Below the pieces are notes generated by a model, which was not told the DNA's origin, searched no databases, and worked only from the letters and a program-made list of their open reading frames with translations. A DNA stretch of 64,000 nt from Sanguinoderma infundibulare. Lineage: Eukaryota; Basidiomycota; Agaricomycetes; Polyporales; Polyporaceae. Each line of letters starts with the position of its first letter. The first letter of the stretch is position 1. Location of the stretch: NCBI GenBank assembly GCA_032821775.1, contig JAVLRN010000012.1, positions 1,984,001 to 2,048,000 on the forward strand. Reading direction: 5' to 3'. Below are positions 11,347-23,000 of the stretch, piece by piece. A program made the position numbers and the translations under genes.

Positions 11347-11361
11347 CGGTGCGGAGCCCTA
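11347..11361 (-). repeat. Right terminal inverted repeat of hAT-like element
   Basis: Exact inverted match to 9750-9764, immediately followed by the right target-site copy ATTCCACC (11362-11369). Confidence 0.85.
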
Positions 11362-11452
11362 ATTCCACCTGGTGTCTTTCCCGAAATACGTTCTCGTCCA
11401 GCAGCTTGAACGCGTTCACGATCGATCTCGCGATGGGGAGTAACGAATGCAT

Positions 11453-11875
11453 TCATACACAATAACGAAGGACAAACGACATGGATATGTTGGTCTCCTC
11501 CAGCACCACAGCCCCTCCTTCCAATCCCTTCCGCCTTGTCATGAGCACCAGCCGAAGCGACACCTCGTCGACAGCAAGAGACCAGTCAGAGCGAAGAAGC
11601 TGTGAGAGCCAGAGAAAGACCCGATACTCCTGGAAGAAACATCGTCGAGTCGCTCTAGGGGACTGGAACGCGAGCGAGGATACGGAGGAGCGACTCCCAA
11701 GCTCGAACTTTGTGTCCCCATGGATTTGTTCAAAGAGCTCGCAAAACTTTTGCGCGGCTCTTTTAAGCCGGCGTTGGATTACGTAACGGCTTCCCAGCCC
11801 GTCGGGCCTCCGGGAGCAAGACCGACCGGGCAGGTTGCCGGACGATTTCATGCCTCGTCGACAAGGGGCAGTCAC
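11453..11875 (-). CDS. Possible 140-residue orphan protein
   Basis: An uninterrupted frame with ATG at 11875 and stop at 11453, lying head to head with PEX11 (85 bp between starts) and ending about 90 bp from the transposon. It contains no motif I recognise. The middle part (QKFCELFEQIHG...) looks protein-like, while the N-terminus is basic. It may be a real small gene, a relic whose 3' part was displaced by the transposon insertion, or chance. Treat as tentative. Confidence 0.2.
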   Translation of the reverse strand: MTAPCRRGMKSSGNLPGRSCSRRPDGLGSRYVIQRRLKRAAQKFCELFEQIHGDTKFELGSRSSVSSLAFQSPRATRRCFFQEYRVFLWLSQLLRSDWSLAVDEVSLRLVLMTRRKGLEGGAVVLEETNISMSFVLRYCV

Positions 11876-11959
11876 ATAGTGCGGTCTCGCACACCAGCTT
11901 GAGCTTCTAGTCTCCTACTTACTCTTTACCTCTGGCCACGCCGACGCACCCTGCAGAAC

Positions 11960-14296
11960 ATGTCGTTCTCAAGACCGCTCACGCTCGCGCGCATCGAGGA
12001 CCTGACCTTGGGAGCGTTCGCGAATGTAGCGCCGTCACAAACGCTCGACCACCTCGTCCGGTTCCTAGGCACATGGAGTGGTAGCGAGTTCAGTCTTAGT
12101 CGCTGTGTTGTGAGACGGTTTACTCAAGGGTGCTGTGGAAATGCAGCAAGCTGTTCATGGTGAGTAGCCAGTCGAGTTGTGCACGAAATACATGTTCACG
12201 CGCCTGCAAATGACGTTCAGATCATTCAATACACTGTCAAGCTCATCGTCCCCTTCCTCCAATGGCGCGCTCGCCTCCAACACGCCGCCCGCCTGCGCAA
12301 GACGCCCTCGAGTCCCGTCGCTGAGAGGCTGGCGAAGCTGGGCAGCCTTATTGGCGACGCGAGGATGTTCTTCAGGATCTGGGGTACGTCGCGGATGAAA
12401 CTCAAACGCCCGAAACGTGCTGTCGCGCATCCGCTAACTGCATCCCGCGTGCCGTCAGGCCTCCTCCCCATCTTCCAGTGGCTGATTGCCCTGGAACACA
12501 CTCCGCCACCGACGCGTTGGCTTCGCACCATCGAACGCCTCCAGGGGTGGTCGATGCTCGCGTACTACCCGCTCGAGCACCTCTACTACCTGCTTTCCCA
12601 TTCCGTCGTCCCCGCCGAGCTCCCCCTGCCGTCGCTAACAGCGTTTGTACCCTTTATACGAACCAAACCTAGCACGAACCATATACCCCTCGATCTTGAC
12701 AAGCTGGGCATGTGGTCCACCCGCTTTTGGGCCGCGTACGTCTTCCTTCAGTTCGCTCACTTGCGGGAGGACAGCAAGCTCCTCGCTGTGCGCGAGCGCA
12801 CGCTGAGCAAGTCAAAGGTGGGCTGGCAATGTTGCTGTCGCGTCTAGTGTGAACTGACCGCGCGGCTCGCAAGACTGGCGCGACCCCTGCCGAGAAGGAG
12901 GACATTCGCAAGCAGCGAAAAGCTCTGTGGAACGAGTTCATCGTGAACCTGGCCTACCTCCCGCTTACCATCCATTGGTGCGTCACCATTGCAGTTTGGG
13001 ACAACAGGTTTTGGACTTGCATTTCGGAACTCGACTCTCCCACACAAATTCTCGCAATCGTTCGCGGTTCCCACCCGCCATCTGACTTGCATCTGACACC
13101 TTTGTGCTGCGAAATGGTGTGGGTTGAGCGGGATGCCTCGATGCATCATGGTTTCGGCATTGCTTCTTTCCCAACTCAGACGAGGCTGTGTGCTTCTCCG
13201 CTCGGGAACGATATCTTGCTTCTAGAAAGTCTGATTCTCGACGGCAATGACGTTCTCGATTCATGAGGCTGTACGTGCACGTGGGCTGCGACCCTCATTA
13301 TGAAGCTGCTCCCTTACCTCGTGAACACGAACCTGAAGGTGCGCAAGGAGCGACGTCCGCGTCGAGCTCGTGTTGTACGCGATGTATGAGTCATAGCAGT
13401 CCCCAATACACGAGGGGGGACATTGATACGTGGCCCGACTGTCGTATCAGTCGTAATGCGACTGACGTCCAGGGGGCGACGGCGCCAGTAATAGTGAGCG
13501 GGCCTCCGGCTGTTCCACACTGGGAAGAGCTGTCTACTTTTGTGCGTTTGCGAAGCGAAGCCTGTCTGGCCACTGACGGCATGCGAGTCTGCGAGTCGCA
13601 GTAGGACGCCACTAGGGTGGCCAAGCACGGTTGGGAGACTCGCATGTTCGTATCTAGCCGCCATCTCCTGTCCAGCGCGTGTCTTTGGCGTGGCCCGCTT
13701 TGTATTCGATCGTGCGCAAGCTTTCGTCGATTGTGAGCCCGTTGGGAGAGGTCCTGTGACGCGTTTGAGATGCCTTCTCCCGTATATGTCCCGCTTCTAT
13801 TACATGTTGGTCGTTCGAGCGCGGCTGCTGACTCGCATCCCTTTCCGTAGGTCCACGGAGAAGGGAATCATCTCCAACGATGTATGTCTTCTTTCGGTCT
13901 TCGTTATCGTTCTACCCCATTCCCCAGTCCGGCGTGCATCTATGTGTGCGAGTCCTCCTTCCGTGCATGGTTCATCTCCCCTTTGATTCCCCCACGTCAG
14001 GAACCTAGGAGACCCATGACAGCTCCAAGGCACCCTTCGTGGGCATTTCTTCCGATGAGGAATTCGATTGCTGATCTCGTTCCCCCTCACAGGTCTGGGT
14101 CAACGCCTTGGGGCTCGTCGCCGGGGTGGCGTCATGGAAGAGTGGCTGGCAGGCAACTGCGCTGCCGCCGGCGCCTCCTCCCGCAGACATCTTCGTTCCC
14201 GCTGGCGAGTCTGCGGAGAAAAAGCTGGCGCCATATCTCGATGATCCCCTCAAGGACGTCATCGCGGCTACGGCCCCTGCGTTGGACGAGATGTAG
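11960..14296 (+). CDS. PEX11: Peroxisome proliferation protein Pex11
   Basis: Pex11 is a peroxisomal membrane protein that elongates and divides peroxisomes. The model has seven exons: 11960-12087, 12147-12159, 12221-12383, 12459-12817, 12874-12977, 13851-13881 and 14093-14296. They give 333 residues in frame. Family hallmarks are TLDHLVRFLGTWSGSDKLFM and IIQYTVKLIVPFL near the N-terminus, the amphipathic helix region LQHAARLRKT, FRIWGLLPIFQW, the central RTIERLQGWSMLAYYPLEHLYYL, and the C-terminal NALGLVAGVASWKSGW. Exon 2 is only 13 nt and encodes the conserved KLFM; without it the frame breaks. Intron 5 (12978-13850, 873 nt) is far longer than any other intron here. Exon 6 is 31 nt. Identification is firm; the long intron could hide an insertion. 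Confidence 0.9.
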
Positions 14297-17200
14297 TGGG
14301 CGCGATCCGCGGTGTTTGGACGACGGGGGCGCAGCGTGCGAGAGCGTGCATCGAACCCGTCGAACCCGTCGGCAAGGAAGCCGGCGTCAGGTGTCTCTAA
14401 TAGTGCCGTCCTGCCCGTCGTCTATGTTGACGTTGTGCTTGTAATATGCTGACTTTTATCTGTCCTTACTGCTTTTTGTTCCTGTCGAGGGCTCCGGGAT
14501 ATCTCGGGCACGCGCACGGCCTCTTCTGTGAGAAGCTTGACGATGATAGCCTTTGCGACGGACGTACCTATACGAACATTGTCATGACGGGGGTGGGCCG
14601 GATATCGGATATCCCGACCCCGGAGCGCGCTGCTGACGCCGATGGACCCTGGGGTTTCCGACTGGCGCGGGCCGTGACCTGGAGGGTGACAGGAAACATT
14701 ACGCGTTTCTTTGACTTGATCGATCAGAATCCAAGCGCTGTCCTTGGCGCGCCCTGGCAGTCGAACCAAGGACGATGACCTGTGCAATACGACGGCTTGG
14801 GAGCCCAAAAACGCGAAGCAAAATTACATTGCGAGGCAGGCACATTTTCCCGGGGTCCGTGAAGCGAATGAAAGATGCAAATGCGATGTCAACGCAGATG
14901 TTCGAGGACGCGGTTCCAAGGCAGACGGCCGCCTCTCTAGTCTTAATTACGGACTCATGTGCGACGCTTCTAGCTTAGCTTCTGAGCCGCTCAGAAGTCA
15001 AAGAGAGCACACACCGCTATCACCACCGCCGCCGTTCTCACGAGGATCAATGCAAACGGCGGCCCGATGTGTCCTCCGCTTCGTTAAGCCCTCCAGCGCA
15101 AAGACAGGTGCTCATTCATCCGACAACACATCTGGATATCTCTTGCATCCCCGAGAAGCCATCCGGATAGAGCGCAGATCTCCATCACGCGGCATGCGCG
15201 ACTTCCTGAGAGCCAAGCAAAGGGGTTTGCGAACTTGAACCCCTGCCTAATCCGGAAGCGGCGAGATCAGATCTGGTCCAGGTGACTCGGCAACTCAATA
15301 AGGATCCGAATGGTGAGGCTGTGCATCGCCGCTTCTGCACGATCCGCCATCATCCCAGTCCGTCGCTTGCAGCCCCGTCCTCTGCTTTTTTCCTCCACCC
15401 GCGAGCTCGTCCGGAAAGGGGGGCGGGCGACTGGGCCAGACAGGCTGGCGCACGCTATGAGAACGTTTTCGGCCGCTTTCGTGTACGTGGCTCAATCGGA
15501 TCGTCAGAATTCGGGGAAGCGTTCTCATAATGTACAGCCTCGCGAAGGTCCGGCCCCTGCCCGACTCGGGCTCGGACTCGGACGCGGCCCGCCGACGCAC
15601 GACGCGGTTCTGGCGTACGCTGGCACCTTCCTGTGGACTCGGGAGAGGCCTCGCAGAGGGGAAGCTCATGGCTCCGTTCTCCTCTCCGCGCACTTCGATT
15701 TGTGGACGGGGACGGCTCCATGACCAAGCTCTCACCTCATGCTGTGTGCGGTGCGGAGCGCCGCCGGGTCCGGGAGAAGTGGGGCGGGAGGCTGTACTTC
15801 GATCTCCGTGCAAAAGTTTGTCACCGACGGGGGCCGGGAGCGGGTGTTCGATCGGTGCGTCGTCAGCTATGTTCCGGGGATTATGAGTGTTGGGCTAAGG
15901 CTGCGTGCACGGTGCAGGCCCCGGGGACGCGTACGCCTCCGGAGGGGCTGGTTCAACGTGAAAATGCGCGAACCGGTACACACGACCGGTGTCGCTGCAC
16001 ACGGATGCCGGATGAAGCCCTTTTCACGCATCCAGGTCGGCCCGGCTAGAGGTTCCCGGTCGGGTTTCGTGTGGTGAGTGTCGAAATCTTTCTCGCCTCC
16101 GCGCCACTGTACACACGCACGCCTTGCATGCTAGTGGACTCGGGAGACGGAGAGCTGGGCTGGCCGAGGAAGTTCGTGCGCTGTCATTTTCGGTTTGGTG
16201 CTCCTCGCGTGTGCTAACCACTGCAAAATTTAGCTCGGATGTCCTTGCCAAGAATCGAACGTTTCCCTGATCTCGGAGGACGCGGCCTCCCGCAGCACGC
16301 TGGGCGTGTCGTGTCGTGTCTCGGAGACATTATTCTGGCGCACCTGCGGTGCTCTTCCTCGTAAGCTCCCCGGCGATCCTGTGCAGTCCCGCAGCTCAGT
16401 GTACTCTCTTTTGGTGCTCATGCTCACAGGAATCCGACGTCACAAGGCTCGGTATGGGAATCATGCGTCTGCAGTGGCTTGTCTTCGCTGAACGTTGCCT
16501 TCACTGAACGTTTGCTTCTCCGCAGTTCCTATGCCTGGCGTCGCGCGTGTGCTGAAGGACGAACGATGGGTTCAATAGGCGGCTGTGTCGCACTTCCACC
16601 TTCCCAGTCGCCGCACCGATGTCGTTCCGTCCCGAGGACCCGGACGGAGATGCTATTACGCACAGTGGACGGGTGATGCGTGCATAGTGCATGGGCCGCC
16701 CCGCTTTGCTGCATTCTTCGCCCTGGAAGCTGTGTGCTGTGAAGCCCTCCGCGCTCTGCGCTCACAGCGGCATGCCAGGAACGTCACTACCGTGCGTTCT
16801 CGCCCCGTACTTGGCGTCCCCTGATTGTCACCTAGATTTCCATGCGAATACAATACGCCATCCTCCGAGGAGACTTGAGCGCATCGCAATACACCGAGAG
16901 AACGTATTGGACGTGGACGTGGACAGTTCCACAGGCGTCGGCGGTGCCACTTGAATGATAGGTGAATGCGCGTCGATCAAGCTAGGGACGCGCCATATTC
17001 GCCCCGACGATTCTAGCGGCGGAGTTACTCCTCGGCGCGCGGCCCTTGTACGGCCTCGTTGGAAAGTCGGGTATAGGCCTCGGATCGTTAATAGGATCTG
17101 AACAACATATGTCATACCTGAACCGAGAATTCTGCCAGACGTGTAATCGTGTGGGCAAAGTTGGGGAGGTTGAATGGTGTCACTAGTAGCGCCGCGCGTT

Positions 17201-20000
17201 CAACGACTCGGACGACGTCGCACGTTCGCAAGGGTCTTGGACTCGTCGTCATTCATGAAAGACCCCTTCCGATGATCGCATGAAGCCCTTGCGTATGTCT
17301 GTGACATACACAATTCAGCGACTCCCCTTATTCGGGATATTGCCATGTCAACAATATACTTTGTTCTCCGCCACACTCCGTGGGCGCCTTAGACGAGTAA
17401 ATTCAATTGTATAGACTCCGCGCTGGAGGTTGGTAACTCGTCTACCTTTATTCTCAGGCGCGAAGCAACGGGAACTTTTCTGTGGCCCGTGCATATCCCC
17501 ACAAAGGACAGTTCAAAGACCGCAGTGTGCGATAGTAGGGTCATGAGATCAAGCTAAGAGCTACGCGGAGTTCCACCACGCATTTTCAGCGCGGATCCCT
17601 GCAGCACTCAACTGCAGGAGTGCCACCTCAGCAGACCTCTGCTGCAGCTGCTGACCTGGTAAGAAGGTAATCGCAGTACGTATTTGCGCCGGCCGCCGGC
17701 CGGCGCAAATGGAGGGTGGACAATTCGAGGGCATTCCAGCTTCCTCTGGGGCGCCGCCTATCCACAAGGGTGTATGTGGATACCAAAACTGAACCACAAT
17801 GACACCATGAATGACGCTGAGCGCCGTCTGGGGAAGAGTCGAGTCACGGCGTGTATCCTTGAGCGTTCCCGCATGTGGTTCGTGTGTACGCTAATGGGTC
17901 TCCTAGTACTTATATCTGTTTGAGAGCCCCGGGCGCGCTGCGAACCCTGCGTCCGTTTGATATCGGATTTCTGACGAACGGCGAGCGTAGACATCGGGCA
18001 CAGGGACACAGCATGGATATGGGCGATGGGCGAGGGCCCTCCTGAGGATCCCATGCTTAACATTCTGGCTTTACGTATAGGTGCAGATGGTGCCGCGGGT
18101 TGGAGCGAGTCGATGTGGCAAGTGCGCCCGCGCGGCCGTGTCCGACATCAGGGCCGTGTAGTAGGGCGTCCGGCGCGGAAAGATTTACACTTTTGAGTGG
18201 GCTGCATACCGATATGCGTCGTGCGTCGTGCGTCATGCGTCCTCGGCGCGGTGCCCGGGATGAGAGAGAAGGTCAGCCTCGTATCCTGTCGCCCCGAGAT
18301 GCCGAACGCTCGGTGACACGCGGATCGTAGTGCGTGGACGTCGTGACTGATTGTACGCAGCAGGCGTCCGATGGAGTTCTGTGGCCACCAAAGGACCTAG
18401 GGGTTAAGACGAGGGTTGGGCGAAGGCGAAAGTGGCGAGACGTGTGCGCGGCCGCCCGCGGCGAGCTGAGCACAGCTACCTGTGAATATCAGGATGCTGA
18501 AACAGCGGGATCAGGAGGACGCAGGCTGCGCAGAAAGCTAACAATCGCGTTAGCGCGACATCGTTGCCTCCCAAGGATTGATATCCTAGGATACCTAGCT
18601 GAGACTTGAGCTATGGAGGCGTAGTGCAGCGCTTTTCTGGGCGATTGCGACGAGCGGGCCTGTGCCCAATGTTGACCAGCCAATGGTGAGGGTCCTAGAT
18701 GCCGCGTGCAATACTGTGGACATACTCAGTTCTGGACCCGGTAAGGCGGCGGGAAGACTGTGAGCATCAGATTAGTACTGTCGGCGGTGGCACCCAGATG
18801 CGATTTCGTACCGCTCTCCCCAGCTGCTGGCGGACATAGCCGGTGTGGTCCTTGGTTGTTGAACGTTATGTTGAAGAATGCCGCTTGACCTATCGCAGAG
18901 ATGATCATGTTTGACGGACGATTGGGCATATTTGTATGTAGGTCTCGAGGCCTATAATCGGTGATTGTTCCGTGGAGTTTGATGGGAACCTCAAAGTCCT
19001 AATGGCAGGAACGGGGACGGAAACAGGGAGGGTGATGGGTAAGATATGAGATCGGTGACGTCGAGGATGTTAGGTCGTCGTACCTGGGCAACGAGGGATA
19101 TGGGCGTGTGCACGGAGACGAACGTTCACGGAAGTACTGCATGTCGTCATGGTCGCGGTTCATGAATATAAGTGACATGTATTGGGGCGATTTGGGGGCG
19201 ACAAGTATCACAAGCGCCGGGGATGATTAGGACATGGCCCTAGCTTAATGTTCCACATCTGCATCGGTACTGGGACGCATGGTCCGCCGGGAGAGAAGAA
19301 TCACATAAGACGCGTTCGGATGGCATATCAGAGATGATGGCATGGGTCGATATCATCGGTACGGGGGAGAAGGAAGAACCCCGGCTGCGAGACTTTTACT
19401 ATTCGTTGACTCGGGCGGACGACTGTTGCCGCGGAAGTGCAGCCGTTCGCCTGAGGAATGCGAGGGGACGATCGGCTTGGCAGAATATGCAGCATGCCAT
19501 TGAGTAAGATGGCAGGAGAGGAAAGATCGTCGCGCCGACGGTGCAGAAGTTCTTCGTCGATGACAGCGGCGAGCAAGATCGTCGCATAATTATTCCACTG
19601 GAAAATGCCATAGATCCAGGCTGCTCACGGAAGTTTGGGGTATCCTAGGGTATCCTTCCATCGGAGGTAAGTATGCGCAGAGGCCTTACCGCGGGCACAC
19701 ATAGAGACCGCGCCTCGGGTTGAGGCGCGTCGAACAAAAGGGCACTGCTTCGGCTGTGGAATGGCGGAATATGCTTAACTGGTGGGTTCCTCGCTGCGCG
19801 CACGCGGCAATAGCGGCGTCCGGGCTCGATTGTGAGGCAAGGCGGCGAGGAGAGGATGATGTCGTGTGCAGGGTGCGGGTGCCAAGCCGATGGAGTAGGT
19901 GGGGAAAATGCAAAAAATAAGATTTGACACGAAATGGGGTGGGCGCTTGGCAACACCGCCTCGGTTCTAAAGGAAGATCCTGCATGTGGGCGAGGCACAA
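14297..20000. other. Gene-poor stretch of 5.7 kb
   Basis: No coding exon on either strand could be tied to a family. The longest frames (for example 15295-15813 minus, 172 codons; 14744-15238 plus, 164 codons) are Arg/Pro/Ser-rich, lack motifs and overlap frames of similar length on the other strand, as expected by chance in GC-rich DNA. A perfect 29-bp palindrome lies at 17682-17710. No terminal repeats, poly-A tails or reverse-transcriptase motifs were seen. The last few hundred bases must carry the PMC1 promoter. It may consist of decayed transposon sequence or contain noncoding RNA; neither can be shown by reading alone. Confidence 0.5.
17682..17710. repeat. Perfect GC-rich palindrome with 13-bp arms
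   Basis: ATTTGCGCCGGCC is followed by the spacer GCC and then the exact reverse complement of the arm. The 29-nt unit is isolated in noncoding DNA and would form a very stable hairpin. Confidence 0.8.
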
Positions 20001-20006
20001 TATATA
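20001..20006 (+). promoter_or_regulatory. Probable TATA box of PMC1
   Basis: TATATA lies 88 bp upstream of the chosen ATG (20094) and is followed by a pyrimidine-rich CTCTCTCTCCCC stretch, consistent with a fungal core promoter. Confidence 0.5.
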
Positions 20007-20093
20007 CCATACGACGACCAACGTCCATGTTCCCATCTCCGCGCACGTCCACGCCTCTCTCTCCCCAACCCCTGCTCTCCGCTCTCCGCCTTC

Positions 20094-23000
20094 ATGTCCA
20101 ACCCCGACCGCAGACCTGACATCCCCGCCATCGTCACTACTGACCTCTCGTCGTCCCCCAACCCGTCCTCGATACATCTCACGGTAGAGCCTCCTCACGA
20201 CCTCCACGAACCTAATCCGCCTTCCCCAGACTCGGCGTCCCACTCACCAACCTCAGCCCCTCATTCACCACCCTCGGCGTCCCTTCTCTCCCCTCTCAAT
20301 GTACCTCTTGCCGTAGGCCGTTCTTCGCTTGATGCCCACTCGCCCTCCACGCTCGTTCCTGGCTCTCCCTCTCCAAGCTTCACGAGTTCAACCGAGACGC
20401 ATGTTCCGCCTTCTCCCACGCTCTCCACCCACTCCTCCGTTCAATTCGCGCCCCAAACGTCCATTGCACTCCGCCACAACCGGCCCGCCGAACGCGATGG
20501 CGTCTCGTCATTGGACCTTCTCACTCCAAATTACAATGGGCACCGGAGAAAGGGTAGCTTCGCCAGCTCCGTCGACGGCAGCACCGAGGGCACCGAGCCC
20601 GACACGAACAGCATCATCCTCAACGTCCTCACACCGCAACATACTGGTGACGGCAGTACTATCGTTTCGCCTACACACACTCATTGTGACGGCGCATCAG
20701 ACGCTGACGCGACTACCGTCCGCTCGCGCTCCAGGAGCCGCTCCAAGGACGACGGAGACCACCCCAAGGGTGCCGACAACAACGACGACGACGACCAAGA
20801 GCCCCGACCACCGCTCGACCTCGCCCAGGACGAGAACATCGATCCCGGTCCATTTTCCTTCAAGCCTTACCGCCTCGCCTCCCTCGTGGACCCCAAGAAC
20901 ATGGACCTCCTCAAGGAGATGGGTGGCCTTGTCGGCCTTCTCCAGGGCCTCGGCACACATAGGAAGAAGGGTTTGAGTAAGAAGGCCCTCAGCAAGGCCG
21001 TCGACCCGTCCCATCACGAGTCCTTCGCCCCTCATGTCGATCAAGACTCGCGCCCCGGGGCGGGAGCCGGTGAAGGCGCGTCCCAGCGTCACGACCGACA
21101 ACCGGACGCCGCTCCCAGTGACGTGCCCAAGTTGGTACTCACCGGGCCTGGAGACGAGGATGGAGGCGGCGTATCCTTAGCCGGTTCTCGCTCGGACTTG
21201 GCGGAGGAGGTGGGTGAAGAGGAGCAGAGCGGTTCAGCCTATGACGCCGATCTCGAGGAGCGACGGCGCGTCTTTGGCGTGAATATCCTCCCGACTCGCG
21301 AGACCAAGTCGCTGTTACAGCTCATGTGGCTTGCCCTCAAGGACAAAGTTCTGGTGTGTGGTCTTCGTCTATACGTCGTAATGAAAGTATTTGTGACGTC
21401 TTTCGACTCAGGTCCTTTTGTCAATTGCCGCTGTTGTTTCATTAGCCCTCGGTTTCTTTCAAGATTTCGGTACACCACGACCGGCCGGTGAACCTCCCGT
21501 GGACTGGGTGGAAGGCGTTGCTATCATCGTTGCCATTGTGATAGTCGTGAGTACCCAACTGGCTCCGCATTCTTCGGTCACTATATGCGCATATTATAGG
21601 TCATGGTCGGCTCCCTCAACGACTGGCAGAAGGAGCGTCAGTTCCAAGCTCTCAACGACAAGAAGGAGGAACGCGGTGTCAAGGTTATCCGAGGCGGCAT
21701 CGAAATGGTCATCGACATCAAAGAGGTCGTTGTTGGCGACGTCGCGATAGTCGAGCCTGGTGAGATTGTTCCCTGCGACGGAGTCTTCCTCTCTGGACAC
21801 AACGTCAAGTGCGACGAGTCCGGCGCCACCGGCGAGTCAGACGCGATCAAGAAGGTCTCGTACGAGGACTGCCTGAGAGGCGCTTCGGAGGAAGGAGCCG
21901 GCGGAGGGGACAGCTTGAAACACACGGACTGTTTCATGATCAGTGGCAGTAAGGTGCTGGAAGGGTACGGCAGCTACGTGGTGATCGCGGTCGGAACGCG
22001 GTCTTTCAATGGTCGAATCATGATGGGTGAGTGTCTCAGTACCGCACGCTAACGGTGTGGTTGTTGCATTTTCCGGACTAACTACTTTCCCTTAAGCTCT
22101 CCGGGGTGACTCCGAAAACACGCCTCTGCAGCTCAAGCTCAACAACCTCGCGGAGCTCATCGCGAAACTCGGCAGTGCTGCGGGCCTCGTCCTGTTCGTG
22201 GCGCTCATGATACGTTTCTTCGTTCAGCTTGGAACCAACAGCTCGCAACGGACCCCGAGCCAGTGGGGTATTGCCTTCGTCCAGATTCTTATCATCTCCG
22301 TGACGTTGATCGTGGTGGCCGTGCCAGAAGGTTTGTAGCCTCACGTAGGCTGCGTGATGGGGTGTCACGCTAACGTCTTCCATTTGACAGGCTTGCCACT
22401 CGCGGTGACGCTCGCCCTGGCGTTTGCCACTAAGCGTATGACGAAAGAGAACCTCCTAGTCCGTGTCCTCGGCTCCTGTGAGACGATGGCCAACGCATCC
22501 GTCATCTGCACAGACAAGACCGGTACGCTGACGCAGAACGCCATGACTGTCGTCGCGGGCTCGGTCGGCATCCACTGCAAATTCGTTCACCGCCTCGAGG
22601 ACAACAAGGCGCGCACCAACGCCGACGAGGCGCCGACCCTGAAAACTTTGTCGACGTCTTCGAAACACACTGAGGATTTCTCGATCGACCAGGAGCACGT
22701 CAACGACGTGCTCTCGCCCGCCATTCAAGATCTCTTCAACAAGGCGATCGCGATCAACTCCACCGCGTTCGAGGACGACGACCCGGAGACGGGCAAGAAG
22801 GTTTTCGTCGGCTCCAAGACTGAGACCGCGCTCCTGAAGTTCGCGAAGGAGAACGGATGGGCCGACTACAAGGAGACGCGCGAGTCTGCTGACATCGTCC
22901 AGATGATCCCCTTCTCCAGCGAGCGCAAGGCCATGGGCGTAGTCGTACGCCTCGATAAGCGTCATTACCGCGTTTACCTCAAGGGTGCGAGCGAGATCCT

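Larger units (their letters stand above)
9750..11361. mobile_element. Non-autonomous hAT-like DNA transposon, 1.6 kb
   Basis: The element begins with a 15-bp terminal sequence (TAGGGCTCCGCACCG, 9750-9764) that recurs as an exact inverted copy at 11347-11361. It is flanked by an 8-bp direct repeat ATTCCACC (9742-9749 and 11362-11369). Eight-bp target duplications and termini of the form YAGGG are typical of the hAT superfamily. Both subterminal regions are crowded with short motifs related to TTACGG, CGTAATTACG and ACGGTACGG, as expected of transposase-binding subterminal repeats. The interior (about 9920-11150) has no open frame longer than about 170 codons and nothing resembling a hAT transposase or BED finger. 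It is therefore a deletion derivative or MITE-like passenger that would need a transposase from elsewhere. Perfect termini and TSD suggest a fairly recent insertion. Confidence 0.8.

Noticed and set aside
9750..11361. Hidden hAT transposase inside the transposon
   Set aside because: No frame with hAT dimerisation or BED-finger motifs; longest frames are unrelated and short.
14750..14815. tRNA-like T-arm (GGTTCGACTGCC on the minus strand)
   Set aside because: No A-box, no consistent anticodon or acceptor stem; the loop has eight bases.
15295..15813. 172-codon minus-strand frame in the gene-poor stretch
   Set aside because: Arg/Ser/Pro-rich, overlapped by equal-sized plus frames, no motif or splice logic.
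16215..16300. Second T-arm-like GTTCGATTC motif on the minus strand
   Set aside because: No matching D-arm or acceptor stem within tRNA distance.
17390..17450. Possible inverted repeat around GACGAGTAA / GTAACTCGTC
   Set aside because: Arms are short and interrupted by an extra base; not distinguishable from chance.
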